A DNA stretch of 64,000 nucleotides from Chloroflexi bacterium AL-N1. Its GTDB lineage: Bacteria > Chloroflexota > Chloroflexia > Chloroflexales > Roseiflexaceae. Made by a program: the position numbers and the translations under genes. Location: contig WYDT01000003.1 in assembly GCA_013122435.1 (NCBI GenBank), positions 124,001-188,000 of the forward strand, written 5' to 3'. Below are positions 32,900-40,823 of the stretch, piece after piece (position 1 is the first letter of the stretch; each line of letters opens with the position of its first letter). The notes below the pieces were generated by a model that saw only the letters and a program-made list of their open reading frames with translations, was not told the origin of the DNA and did no database searches.

Positions 32900-34909
32900 A
32901 TGGTTATGAAATTATTGTTTTCGCGCTTCTGGTTACCTATTGCCATTTTTGCCTTTGCCTTCCTGATCCGTGCTTATGGGTTGACCGCTCCATTACTTGA
33001 TTATCACTCGTGGCGGCAAGCGGATACTGCGGCCATTGCACGTAACTTTGTGCTTAGTGGTTACCAATGGATGTATCCACAGGTAGATTGGGGAGGTGCA
33101 ACGCCTGGGTATGTCGAGAGTGAGTTTCCGTTGTACTCCTTTAGTTTGGCGTTGCTATACGGAATCTTTGGGGAGCACGTCTGGTTAGGTCGACTTATCA
33201 CTGTGGTTGCCAGTGCGATGTCGGTAGTTGCGCTGTATGGTTTGGTTCGCAAACATACCGATGTGGTGATTTATCCGGCACTGTACGCTGCTGTGTTACT
33301 GGCGCTCATGCCTTTTGCTATTTATTTTGGTCGTACCGTGATGCCCGACTCATTTATGCTGTTGACTGCGATACTGGCGTTGTGGAGTTTCGCTCATTGG
33401 CTGCAACAACCTACGCCCGCACGTTTTGGTGTAGCGCTGTTGCTTGGCGCCCTGGCCCCATTGGCAAAGACGCCCAATCTTGCCATTCTGGTAATACCTC
33501 TGGCATACCTGGTCTGGTCTGTGCGAACGCAGCGTCGTTTGTGGCCTTTTTTCCTGGCGTATGGTTGTGTCTTTGTCGTGCCATCGCTGCTGTGGATGGG
33601 CCATGCCCGAGGTTTGCCGCTTGATCCACATCTGTCATTTGGCATTGGCGAAAAGCTCTTTGAGTTGCGTCTACTCATTGATCCTCAATTTTATGTCCTG
33701 TTGTTCCGCTGGGGTATTGAAAATCTAGTTACATTGGTTGGGATACCATTGCTTATCTTAGGCATGGTGCCGATCAAAAAACAATTTCTGCACTCAGGGA
33801 TCATCCAAACTCATGAAGTAAGCGATAATCAAACCCATGTGCGCTTTTTGCCGCATGCCTGGCTGTTGGGCTGTGTGCTCTTTTTGCTCGCTGGTGCGGC
33901 TGGCGTAGTTGAACAAGACTATTACATTTTGCCACTTGCGGGACCGCTTGCATGGTTTATGGGCATTGGTCTCTATCGTGGACAAGGCTTGTTTGAACAA
34001 TACATTGGGCGCATGTCAAATGGCCTGATTCAGCCAGAAGGGGTTTGGTTTGTTCCTGTGGTTAGTCTGGCCCTCTTTGCTGCAATGAGTTTTACGCGCA
34101 TTGCTCCATTCTACCAGACTGCTGATTTCTACCAGACGCTTGGTCAACGGGTTGATCTTGCATTGCCCGAGGGTGAACGTGTTGGAGTGATCGCGCCAGC
34201 CGTCTCTGAGATTCTCTACTACGGCCAGCGACAGGGGTGGCGGCTTGACGCTGGTGTGATTGTTCCCGGTGGCCTTGCCTCACTCCAACCAGATCTCGGA
34301 GTGCGTTATGTGCTGATCGTTGACCCGTGGCTGACTGAGCGACGTGATGTATTAACGCAGGCGTTGAGCGAGTATCATCGGATTTCGATTGGTCCCTATG
34401 CGTTGTTGTTAGATGTCACACAACCGGGATTATCAGGCTCGGCTGAAATGGTGTGGGAAACAGGCTATCTGGTCGAAGAGCCATTTCTCAGCGCGTGGTC
34501 TGCCTTTGGTGGGCAGGAGGTATTAGGGTATCCAGTGAGCGATATGCTCAAGACTTCTAAAGGGATTATACAGTATTTTGAACGTGGGGTGCTGAAACAG
34601 ACTGGGGATAGTGTCTCGCGGGTTCCAGTTGGTCAATTGCTTCTGGATGCACACAAGATTCCACAACAATCTGCACAGGTTGATAGCTCATTCACGGATG
34701 TGTGGGAAGACGCTGGTGGTGAAGCTTTTTTTGGATTAGCAATCTCACCTAAAACAGAGATGGCACAGGGCAACACAATGCAGTATTTTGAGTATGGCAT
34801 CCTCGAAATGTCTCCAGATAATGCACCGATGATTCGTGATGTGGGACGGCAACTTCTCCATGAACGAGGCTTGAGCGTTGAACGTCAGATTGAACTTCTG
34901 CACAAATGA
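32900..34909 (+). CDS. GT-C membrane glycosyltransferase with C-terminal repeat domain
   Basis: The ATG at 32900 is chosen over an in-frame TTG at 32861 because AAGGAA lies before it and the hydrophobic segment begins just after. The 669 residues have about 10-11 membrane helices. The first loop has LLDYHSWRQADTAAIARNF, a typical lipid-linked sugar site in ArnT/PMT-like (GT39/GT83) enzymes that move a sugar from a polyprenyl carrier. About 500-669 is a soluble domain with two copies of FxxxWxxxGGxxxxGxxxS...QYFExGxLE. It probably glycosylates an exported polymer or protein; acceptor unknown. It lies 1.9 kb from the exported polysaccharide-type cluster, divergent from the lipase-like gene. Confidence 0.8.
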   Translation: MVMKLLFSRFWLPIAIFAFAFLIRAYGLTAPLLDYHSWRQADTAAIARNFVLSGYQWMYPQVDWGGATPGYVESEFPLYSFSLALLYGIFGEHVWLGRLITVVASAMSVVALYGLVRKHTDVVIYPALYAAVLLALMPFAIYFGRTVMPDSFMLLTAILALWSFAHWLQQPTPARFGVALLLGALAPLAKTPNLAILVIPLAYLVWSVRTQRRLWPFFLAYGCVFVVPSLLWMGHARGLPLDPHLSFGIGEKLFELRLLIDPQFYVLLFRWGIENLVTLVGIPLLILGMVPIKKQFLHSGIIQTHEVSDNQTHVRFLPHAWLLGCVLFLLAGAAGVVEQDYYILPLAGPLAWFMGIGLYRGQGLFEQYIGRMSNGLIQPEGVWFVPVVSLALFAAMSFTRIAPFYQTADFYQTLGQRVDLALPEGERVGVIAPAVSEILYYGQRQGWRLDAGVIVPGGLASLQPDLGVRYVLIVDPWLTERRDVLTQALSEYHRISIGPYALLLDVTQPGLSGSAEMVWETGYLVEEPFLSAWSAFGGQEVLGYPVSDMLKTSKGIIQYFERGVLKQTGDSVSRVPVGQLLLDAHKIPQQSAQVDSSFTDVWEDAGGEAFFGLAISPKTEMAQGNTMQYFEYGILEMSPDNAPMIRDVGRQLLHERGLSVERQIELLHK

Positions 34910-34974
34910 GGTAGAATATACCCTAACAAAGGGGCAAAATCGGAAACAATGGGATCTTTTAAGATTAAGAGAGT

Positions 34975-36000
34975 ATGCACTTGAAAAGACAAAATCACGC
35001 ACCTGAAATGCACAATGGAGGAAACGTGTGGCGTAAGTTGATTAGCTTGCCGTTTGTTGCTGCTGTAGGATGGATTGGTTACAGTACGTTATTTGTCCGG
35101 CGCGATATGTTGCTTCCACATGCCGTCTCTGGGGAACGACGTGACATAAGAGGACGTGCTGGAGGGTTAAGTTACTACGTAGCCGGAGAAGGTGAGCCGA
35201 TGCTGCTCATTCATAGTGTGAATGCAGCCGCTTCAGCATACGAAGTACGACCACTATTTGAGCACTATTGCCAACATCGACGCGTATATGCTGTCGATCT
35301 GCCGGGTTTCGGTTTTTCTGAGCGTTCGGATCGTGAGTACACACCACGGTTATACACCGATGCAATTATCGATATGCTTGATGAAATTGAGCGTGATGGC
35401 TATGCACAACCTGTTGATGCGTTAGCAGTCTCGCTTGGGTCAGAATTTCTGGCTCGTGCTGCAAGTGAATGTGCAGAGCGATTTCGTACGGTTGCTTTGG
35501 TATCACCAACAGGCTTTCGTAAAGGGCAGCATCTTTATGGACTGCCTGAGAGTACATACGGTAGTGATATTGTGCGTCGTGTATTCTCTTTTCCGTTGTG
35601 GGGGCGTCCTTTGTTTGATTTACTAAACACACGGGTAAGTGCCAATTATTTCCTGACCAAAACGTTTGGCTCTAGTGAAGCTGTTGATAAGGGCCTTTGG
35701 GAATATGATTATTTGACATCACATCAGCCAAACGCACAGCATGCTCCGTTTGCGTTTGTCTCTGGCATGCTATTTAGTACAGATATACATCGTGTGTATG
35801 AGTCGTTGACGATGCCTGTGTGGGCGCCGCATGGTACACGTGGTGATTTTAGCGACTTTAGTAATATAGGGGTAGTTTCCAGCAAAGCTAATTGGACGAT
35901 TCATCCCTTTGCAACAGGTGCACTGCCTTATTTTGAGCAACCTGAACAGTTTTGTGCTGTGTACGATGCATTTCTGGCTCAAACTTTTGGACGGAAATGA
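34975..36000 (+). CDS. Alpha/beta hydrolase, membrane-associated
   Basis: A 341-residue protein with a hydrophobic N-terminal segment (about 23-37). MLLIHSVNAAASAYEVRPLFEHY is the oxyanion-hole region, AVDLPGFGFSERSD the following loop, and VDALAVSLGSEFLARAA holds the nucleophile in an AxSLGS variant of GxSxG. The late acid and His are less clear (THGTRGDFSDF, HPFATGALPYFEQPEQF). It resembles hydrolases with short-chain ester or C-C bond substrates. Its stop is 9 bp before the DUF952 gene, so these two are probably co-transcribed. The start codon is uncertain: a GTG at 35026 has GGAGGA close before it. Confidence 0.7.
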   Translation: MHLKRQNHAPEMHNGGNVWRKLISLPFVAAVGWIGYSTLFVRRDMLLPHAVSGERRDIRGRAGGLSYYVAGEGEPMLLIHSVNAAASAYEVRPLFEHYCQHRRVYAVDLPGFGFSERSDREYTPRLYTDAIIDMLDEIERDGYAQPVDALAVSLGSEFLARAASECAERFRTVALVSPTGFRKGQHLYGLPESTYGSDIVRRVFSFPLWGRPLFDLLNTRVSANYFLTKTFGSSEAVDKGLWEYDYLTSHQPNAQHAPFAFVSGMLFSTDIHRVYESLTMPVWAPHGTRGDFSDFSNIGVVSSKANWTIHPFATGALPYFEQPEQFCAVYDAFLAQTFGRK

Positions 36001-36009
36001 CATGTGGTT

Positions 36010-36372
36010 ATGATGCAACCAACAAATGTTATCTATCATTTAGCACCAACCAAACGTTGGCATGATTGGCCAGAGGATCAGGCATACACACCAGCCGAAT
36101 ACGCTACGGATAGGTTCATTCACTGTACTGCCGGAGACGAATTGATGTTGCAGGTGGCGAATACGTTTTATCGTACGTCACCTGACGATTTTGTGCTTCT
36201 GGCGATTGACACATCACTTTTAAGCGCACCACTGAAATGGGAACTGTCGGATGACGCACTCGCTACTCGTTTCCCCCATGTCTATGGCCCGATCAATCGC
36301 AATGCGATCATTGAGGTGCGCCAGGTATTGCGCGCTACAGATGGCACATTCACTGGGTGGCAACATGGCTGA
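36010..36372 (+). CDS. DUF952 domain protein
   Basis: A protein of about 120 residues that is one DUF952 domain: VIYHLAPTKRWHDW at the start, RFIHCTAGDELMLQVANTFY and PHVYGPINRNAIIEV are its conserved elements. The family has a fold related to ADP-ribosyltransferase/KptA-like proteins by some analyses, but its function is not established. Starts at 36004 (GTG), 36010 or 36013 are all possible; translation is likely coupled to the upstream hydrolase. It is convergent with mvaD and only 44 bp separates them. Confidence 0.8.
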   Translation: MMQPTNVIYHLAPTKRWHDWPEDQAYTPAEYATDRFIHCTAGDELMLQVANTFYRTSPDDFVLLAIDTSLLSAPLKWELSDDALATRFPHVYGPINRNAIIEVRQVLRATDGTFTGWQHG

Positions 36373-36416
36373 TATCATGTTATGTGGTAATGGTGTGTAT
36401 GGGTTGTAGGTGTGAT

Positions 36417-37469
36417 TCATTCCACGTCTGGGGTGGTAGGTTCCTCCAGACGTGTACCCTTCCCTACCATATTAGCGATAGTAAACTCAACTCCCGGCAG
36501 TTGACGTAATTGTTGTGCAACCACCTCGCTGTCGGCTGTCTCACAAATAACATGAACATTAGGGCCGGCATCGATAGTGAAGTATGCCTCGAGTCCTTCA
36601 CTGCGCCAACTTCGTACGGCGTGAATGATATTCATTGTTCCGCCATTCCAATAAAATGATGGTGGATGTGAGGTCATGCAGACGGCGTGCATGGAGACAG
36701 CGTCAGCTTCCATTGCCTGGCCAAGTTTTGTAAAATCACGCTGTACAATCGCTTCTCGTACTGCGGCTAATCGATCTGGTATTTCTGCAAGGCGTGTCGC
36801 AAAATAGGGGCTTGAGGTAGCTAAACGATGGTTTTCGGCGCTGCCAATTTTTTTGGCGTTTGTATCCACAACGGCAACCACATCAGTGAGATCCCAGTGC
36901 TCAGGTTGTGCAATGCTTTTGGCATACGATGCTTGATCCCATTGTACAAGATCAAATTCTGTGGATGGAAGGTACCATTCAACATACCCAGAGGGAATCG
37001 AACGACATGCAGATCCGGAGCCACTACGACGTGCAAGCAGTGAGAGCTGCCGCTCGTCCAGCTCTAGTCCAAGAGCTGCGACGCCTGCTCGTGTGAGTGC
37101 GGCAAAACCTGCTGCCGAAGACGCAATACCTGCATCGGATGGAAAATTATTGCTGGAGATCACCTTGGCATAGCAATCAGTGCCTGCTAAGGCGCGTAAG
37201 CGTTCCAGATGAACAACGACACGTTCTCGAGCTACACCTGTTGCCAGGTGTGGTGCCTGTTGATAAAACGTGAGGGTGATTTCGTCCCGTGTCAAGTTTT
37301 CGTCAAAGGTGACGGTTGTCGTTGTCAGGCACGCATCCAAGTTCATAGATATCGAGCCATTGTATGGGAGTGTTCGCGTAGTATCACGGACGCCCCAGTA
37401 CTTGATGAACGCTATATTGGCAGGTGCAATAGCGGTTGCTCGTTTCTGTTTCATCAGATTTGGTCCCAT
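36417..37469 (-). CDS. mvaD: Diphosphomevalonate decarboxylase
   Basis: A 350-residue GHMP-kinase-fold enzyme. ANIAFIKYWGVRDTTRTLPYNGSISMNLD near the start is the mevalonate-site signature, and NFPSDAGIASSAAGFAALTRA (about 108-128) the ATP loop. SGSACRSIPSGYVEW and YFTIDAGPNVHVI carry further conserved residues, including the catalytic Asp. It turns mevalonate 5-diphosphate into IPP with ATP, completing the mevalonate pathway, which Chloroflexales use instead of the methylerythritol route. It fits with fni and cruA in this window. The start could be the Met five codons further in (37454). Confidence 0.92.
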   Translation of the reverse strand: MGPNLMKQKRATAIAPANIAFIKYWGVRDTTRTLPYNGSISMNLDACLTTTTVTFDENLTRDEITLTFYQQAPHLATGVARERVVVHLERLRALAGTDCYAKVISSNNFPSDAGIASSAAGFAALTRAGVAALGLELDERQLSLLARRSGSGSACRSIPSGYVEWYLPSTEFDLVQWDQASYAKSIAQPEHWDLTDVVAVVDTNAKKIGSAENHRLATSSPYFATRLAEIPDRLAAVREAIVQRDFTKLGQAMEADAVSMHAVCMTSHPPSFYWNGGTMNIIHAVRSWRSEGLEAYFTIDAGPNVHVICETADSEVVAQQLRQLPGVEFTIANMVGKGTRLEEPTTPDVE

Positions 37470-37658
37470 CCTTTATTATGATGTGTAGGTGGTCTTTGGC
37501 TTTCGATAGCATACCACATTCTGTTCACATCTGACAGCAACATGTTCTGTAATCTGGTGGATATAATCGAATTTTGTCCGAAAAGCGTTTTTTTGATGCG
37601 AAATATGAAGATTGGATCGTTTATCTAGATAATGTCGGTTTTTTGTGTCTTACAGTGA

Positions 37659-37688
37659 TTGACGAATAACGGTCTTACCTGATAGTAT
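37659..37688 (+). promoter_or_regulatory. Candidate promoter for the methyltransferase gene group
   Basis: TTGACG (37659-37664) is followed after 18 bp by TAGTAT (or after 16 bp by GATAGT), about 50 bp before the GTG start of the methyltransferase gene. The 267 bp region between mvaD and this gene holds no other feature. Confidence 0.4.
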
Positions 37689-37736
37689 GAAAATAGTCAA
37701 TACGACAGTGTAAATGTTAATGTGTGAGATATTATC

Positions 37737-38594
37737 GTGAAACACATACCACCGTCTACTTTCTATCATCAGGATTGGGTTGCCTTGTGGCAAACCATGT
37801 ATGATCAAGAGCGTGAGCAGGCCGAGCGCATAACCTCGGTGGAGTTTACCTCATCTGATTGTTGGTCTGGGCAGTCGTTACGTTTTGCCAAAGCAGCCCA
37901 ACGTGTTGCTCAACCAGATCATTTTATGCGCTTTCTTGTCCCGCATCTGCGCGCCACCGACACACTGATTGACATTGGTGCAGGAACTGGTCGTTATGAG
38001 CTGTTTCTGGCACAAGCAGTAGAACATGTTTATGCCGTTGAACCATCTACATCAATGTGCAAGCAGCTGGTGAGCCAGGTGACAGCCGCACAACTTGACA
38101 ATGTAACCGTGCTTGATAGCTCATGGCCGGATACTGACATTGCCACATGTGACATTTCTATTGCTGTAAACGTATTATATGGTGTAAGGGAAATTGAAGC
38201 ATTTATTCGGCAGATGCATGCAAAGACGCGCCGATCCTGTTTTATTGTTCTGGGGTTTCAACATCCAGCATCGTTTATCGGTCCGTTCTGGGAACAGTTT
38301 CATGGAGAACCACGTTATCCATTGCCTGGAGCTTTAGAATGTTTTAATGTGCTTTATCAAATGGGAATGTTAGTCAATCTTACGGTTATTCCACGCACAA
38401 GTCGCTTTCGTTTTGAGCATGAACAAGAGGCCCTTGCTGACCTTCGCTGGCGATTACGGTTATCAAAAGCCCAGGTGTCTGATACGGTTCTTCTTGATGC
38501 AATGGCGAAGTATTTAGATCGTGATGAGCATGGGCATTTATCGCCCCGTAACCAACGACAACATGTAGCTGTTATATGGTGGACACATAATTAA
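37737..38594 (+). CDS. Class I SAM-dependent methyltransferase
   Basis: A 285-residue protein starting at a GTG. SAM motif I is TLIDIGAGTGRYELFLAQAV (about 80-99), followed by VYAVEPSTSMCKQL (motif II acid) and DISIAVNVLYGVREIEAFIRQM (motif IV/V region). The N-terminal 65 residues (FYHQDWVALWQTMYDQERE) and the His/Arg-rich C-terminus are outside the core. The substrate is not indicated. The gene opens a run of three closely packed genes (9 and 15 bp gaps) with two small membrane proteins. Confidence 0.8.
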   Translation: MKHIPPSTFYHQDWVALWQTMYDQEREQAERITSVEFTSSDCWSGQSLRFAKAAQRVAQPDHFMRFLVPHLRATDTLIDIGAGTGRYELFLAQAVEHVYAVEPSTSMCKQLVSQVTAAQLDNVTVLDSSWPDTDIATCDISIAVNVLYGVREIEAFIRQMHAKTRRSCFIVLGFQHPASFIGPFWEQFHGEPRYPLPGALECFNVLYQMGMLVNLTVIPRTSRFRFEHEQEALADLRWRLRLSKAQVSDTVLLDAMAKYLDRDEHGHLSPRNQRQHVAVIWWTHN

Positions 38595-38603
38595 GGATAC
38601 AAC

Positions 38604-38798
38604 ATGTCAGCATTCATTGTTATAGTGATTTTTCTGGCGATTCTTGGCATCATAGGTTTATTTAGCATGTTAGGGGGTTTCGCTTTTTTGCTACAACTGT
38701 TTGTGGTTGCGAAAGAAGCAGGCAAACGTCCACATCAAGATCAAGGGGTTTATACGCTTGATCAGGGGCGTGAAGTAAAGGCTGAAGAGCAAGATTAG
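38604..38798 (+). CDS. Small single-helix membrane protein
   Basis: A 64-residue protein: one long hydrophobic helix (about 3-36), then a charged tail (KEAGKRPHQDQGVYTLDQGREVKAEEQD). AAGGA lies 6 bp before the start, supporting translation. It sits 9 bp after the methyltransferase gene. I do not recognise a family. Confidence 0.6.
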   Translation: MSAFIVIVIFLAILGIIGLFSMLGGFAFLLQLFVVAKEAGKRPHQDQGVYTLDQGREVKAEEQD

Positions 38799-38813
38799 AG
38801 AAAGTATTCGCAT

Positions 38814-39272
38814 ATGCGCCGAGACGTTGTCGAAACCATCATACTGGGTGTGTCTATTGGCATGGGAGTGGCTGTAGTTAGGTTACTCACCGTCAATATG
38901 GCTTACAACCCTTGGATAGTGCTAGGCATAGCAGCAATTTTGTTGTGTTTGTTGCAAATCTTTTTTATCGTTCTTCGCAGACGATCTGGTAATGCGAGTA
39001 AACCAAGATCTCAAGAAATGAAGCAACCATCTGGATCCAGGAATGGTGTTTCTGCTTCAACAGTCCAACGAACCAGTTCGCCCGATTTATTTGCACGTGA
39101 ACTTAATCACAACTGGACTGGACTCGAGACGGCTGATGACCAAACTCTTTCCCACAATTCTGCATTAGATAACCCTTCATCTTCCGATGTTGACACTCCC
39201 TTCACTTCAGATGTCGATACTCCCCCCACTGATGAAGTTCTGGAAAAAGATTCTCCTCGTTCGTACTCATAA
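38814..39272 (+). CDS. Two-helix membrane protein with disordered acidic tail
   Basis: A 152-residue protein with two membrane helices (about 9-27 and 32-53), a basic cluster (RRRSGNASKPR) and a long Ser/Asp/Thr-rich tail (about 65-152) with a short repeat, SDVDTPFTSDVDTPPTD. The cytoplasmic tail is probably disordered. It lies 15 bp after the small membrane protein gene. No family recognised. Confidence 0.55.
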   Translation: MRRDVVETIILGVSIGMGVAVVRLLTVNMAYNPWIVLGIAAILLCLLQIFFIVLRRRSGNASKPRSQEMKQPSGSRNGVSASTVQRTSSPDLFARELNHNWTGLETADDQTLSHNSALDNPSSSDVDTPFTSDVDTPPTDEVLEKDSPRSYS

Positions 39273-39343
39273 CATTGTGTGAGCGTGTGGTATAATACGG
39301 ACAATTGTTTCAAAAAAGGTAAAAGCTGAAAGGAAGTCTAAGG

Positions 39344-39976
39344 GTGACCGCAGCCGAGGATGCATTGGTGCGTATTGCCGAAGACGTTCAACAGGGTTTG
39401 CAATCAGATCTGTTTCGGAGTGCCACAAACGCGGTACCAGGCGAAGGGCCTGCTGATGCAAAAATAATGTTTATTGGTGAGGCGCCAGGTTTTCACGAAG
39501 ATCGACAGGGACGGCCTTTTGTTGGTGCTGCCGGGCAGTTTTTAGATGAACTGCTCAGTTTGGCGCATCTCAAACGCAGTGATGTGTTCATCACTAATAT
39601 TGTTAAGTATCGCCCCCCTAATAATCGTGATCCGACACCAGAAGAAATTGCGGCCTGTAAACCCTATCTCGATCAGCAAATTGCAGCGATTGACCCAAGA
39701 GTTATTGTTACACTGGGGCGTTTTTCGATGAACCGCTGGTTTCCAGGAGGCAAGATTACGCGTATTCATGGGCAACCGCGCCGTGTAGAGGGCCGTTTGA
39801 TTGTGCCTATGCTTCATCCAGCGGCGGCTTTGCATCGTCCTGAGAATCGTCCTCTGATTGAGGCTGATTTTCGTCGTTTACCGGAGATTTTGGCAGAGGC
39901 AGAACGCCACGAGACCGAGGCATCCTCTGGTTCTGATACCGATGATCAGGAACCACAACAGTTGTCGCTCTTTTGA
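39344..39976 (+). CDS. Family 4-like uracil-DNA glycosylase lacking most iron-sulfur cysteines
   Basis: A 210-residue protein starting at a GTG with AAAGGAAG upstream. Motif A GEAPGFHEDRQGRPFVGAAG (about 46-65), the middle motif ITNIVKYRPPNNRDPTPEEI (about 83-102) and motif B LHPAAAL (about 157-163) place it in family 4/UDGa, which removes uracil from deaminated DNA. Usual members hold a [4Fe-4S] cluster on four Cys. Here the N-terminal CxxC region reads LQSDLFRSATNAV, the third ligand is Tyr (VKYRPP), and only Cys105 (AACKPYL) remains. So the protein probably lacks the cluster. A disordered acidic tail ends QQLSLF. Confidence 0.85.
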   Translation: MTAAEDALVRIAEDVQQGLQSDLFRSATNAVPGEGPADAKIMFIGEAPGFHEDRQGRPFVGAAGQFLDELLSLAHLKRSDVFITNIVKYRPPNNRDPTPEEIAACKPYLDQQIAAIDPRVIVTLGRFSMNRWFPGGKITRIHGQPRRVEGRLIVPMLHPAAALHRPENRPLIEADFRRLPEILAEAERHETEASSGSDTDDQEPQQLSLF

Positions 39977-40005
39977 ACGCATATTATGATGTCATATAGA
40001 TTGTT

Positions 40006-40557
40006 ATGAAAAACTATAGACTTTCTCCTATGGGACGCCGTACAGCCATCATATTACTCATCAGTGCCTTGATTATCTGGGCTTTTGCGCTGTGGACGTT
40101 TCGTAGTACGCTGGGAATAAGTTACAACCCGATAGCATTTTGGTCGACACTCCAAACAAGCGTTAATGAAGGACTTTCTATCAGTCAACTTGTACCGGCG
40201 TTGCTTATGCTGGTATTGATAGTTGCAACACCGCTTGTCATCTGGAATGTGCTCGAAGAATGGTCGGCTACCTATACGTTAACTGATGAAGGCTTGCGCT
40301 TCAAATCGTTAGGTGTTGTAGTGACCTATCCCTGGACTGGCATTACGCGTATTCATCGCCAGGACAATGATTCGAATGAGCCAGTGGATGAATTGCTCTT
40401 GGCCGAAGATTATACGCAGCAAATTCGCAACCCTATTATGCGTTTTCTCCACGGGCAGGCGTATGGTCGCAAGCGATTGCCAATTTATGCTGGTCTTGAG
40501 CAGCGTGACGAGTTGCTTTCAGAAATACAATCACGTATAGGCTCCTCTGATACATAG
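40006..40557 (+). CDS. Two-helix membrane protein with PH-like domain
   Basis: A 183-residue protein with two membrane helices (about 13-32 and 62-82) and a C-terminal soluble part. YTLTDEGLRFKSLGVVVTYPWTGITRIHRQ is the type of strand pattern seen in bacterial PH-like (bPH) membrane proteins. No enzyme motif. It follows the glycosylase gene by 29 bp and ends at a strong terminator. Confidence 0.55.
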   Translation: MKNYRLSPMGRRTAIILLISALIIWAFALWTFRSTLGISYNPIAFWSTLQTSVNEGLSISQLVPALLMLVLIVATPLVIWNVLEEWSATYTLTDEGLRFKSLGVVVTYPWTGITRIHRQDNDSNEPVDELLLAEDYTQQIRNPIMRFLHGQAYGRKRLPIYAGLEQRDELLSEIQSRIGSSDT

Positions 40558-40582
40558 CATATATATATCTGTTGCTTTCATG

Positions 40583-40610
40583 AAGCGGTCTTTGGACCGC
40601 TTTGTTTGTT
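40583..40610 (+). terminator. Intrinsic terminator
   Basis: AAGCGGTC, loop TTTG, and GACCGCTT form a perfect 8 bp stem followed by TGTTTGTT, 26 bp after the PH-like gene stop. Confidence 0.75.
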
Positions 40611-40823
40611 GGTTGTGTTGCGTAAGCCATGCTATACTTACACACACAATATAGACACGGTCATAAAAGTTGTCCTTCAGCACTGACAACTTTTTATAAT
40701 AGACAAAGTCGATGGTCAGACACGGCACCATCGAAGGTCCCAGACAGGTATAACATAGTTTTAGAAAGGAGTGAAGTACAGGGTTGAGGTCATCTTGACG
40801 GGTTCCCGACTTCAAAATAATGT
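40609..40823 (+). promoter_or_regulatory. Promoter and long structured leader of rnj
   Basis: An extended -10 box TGCTATACT (40630-40638) has TTGGTT 18 bp upstream; a second TATAAT is at 40695-40700. The leader then has a CGATGGT/ACCATCG hairpin (40710-40733). An AAAGGAG site lies about 55 bp before the rnj start rather than next to it, and the only nearby short frame it could serve is TTG AGG TCA TCT TGA. A long, structured leader would fit autoregulation of RNase J, as known for other RNases; here it is inference. Confidence 0.45.
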
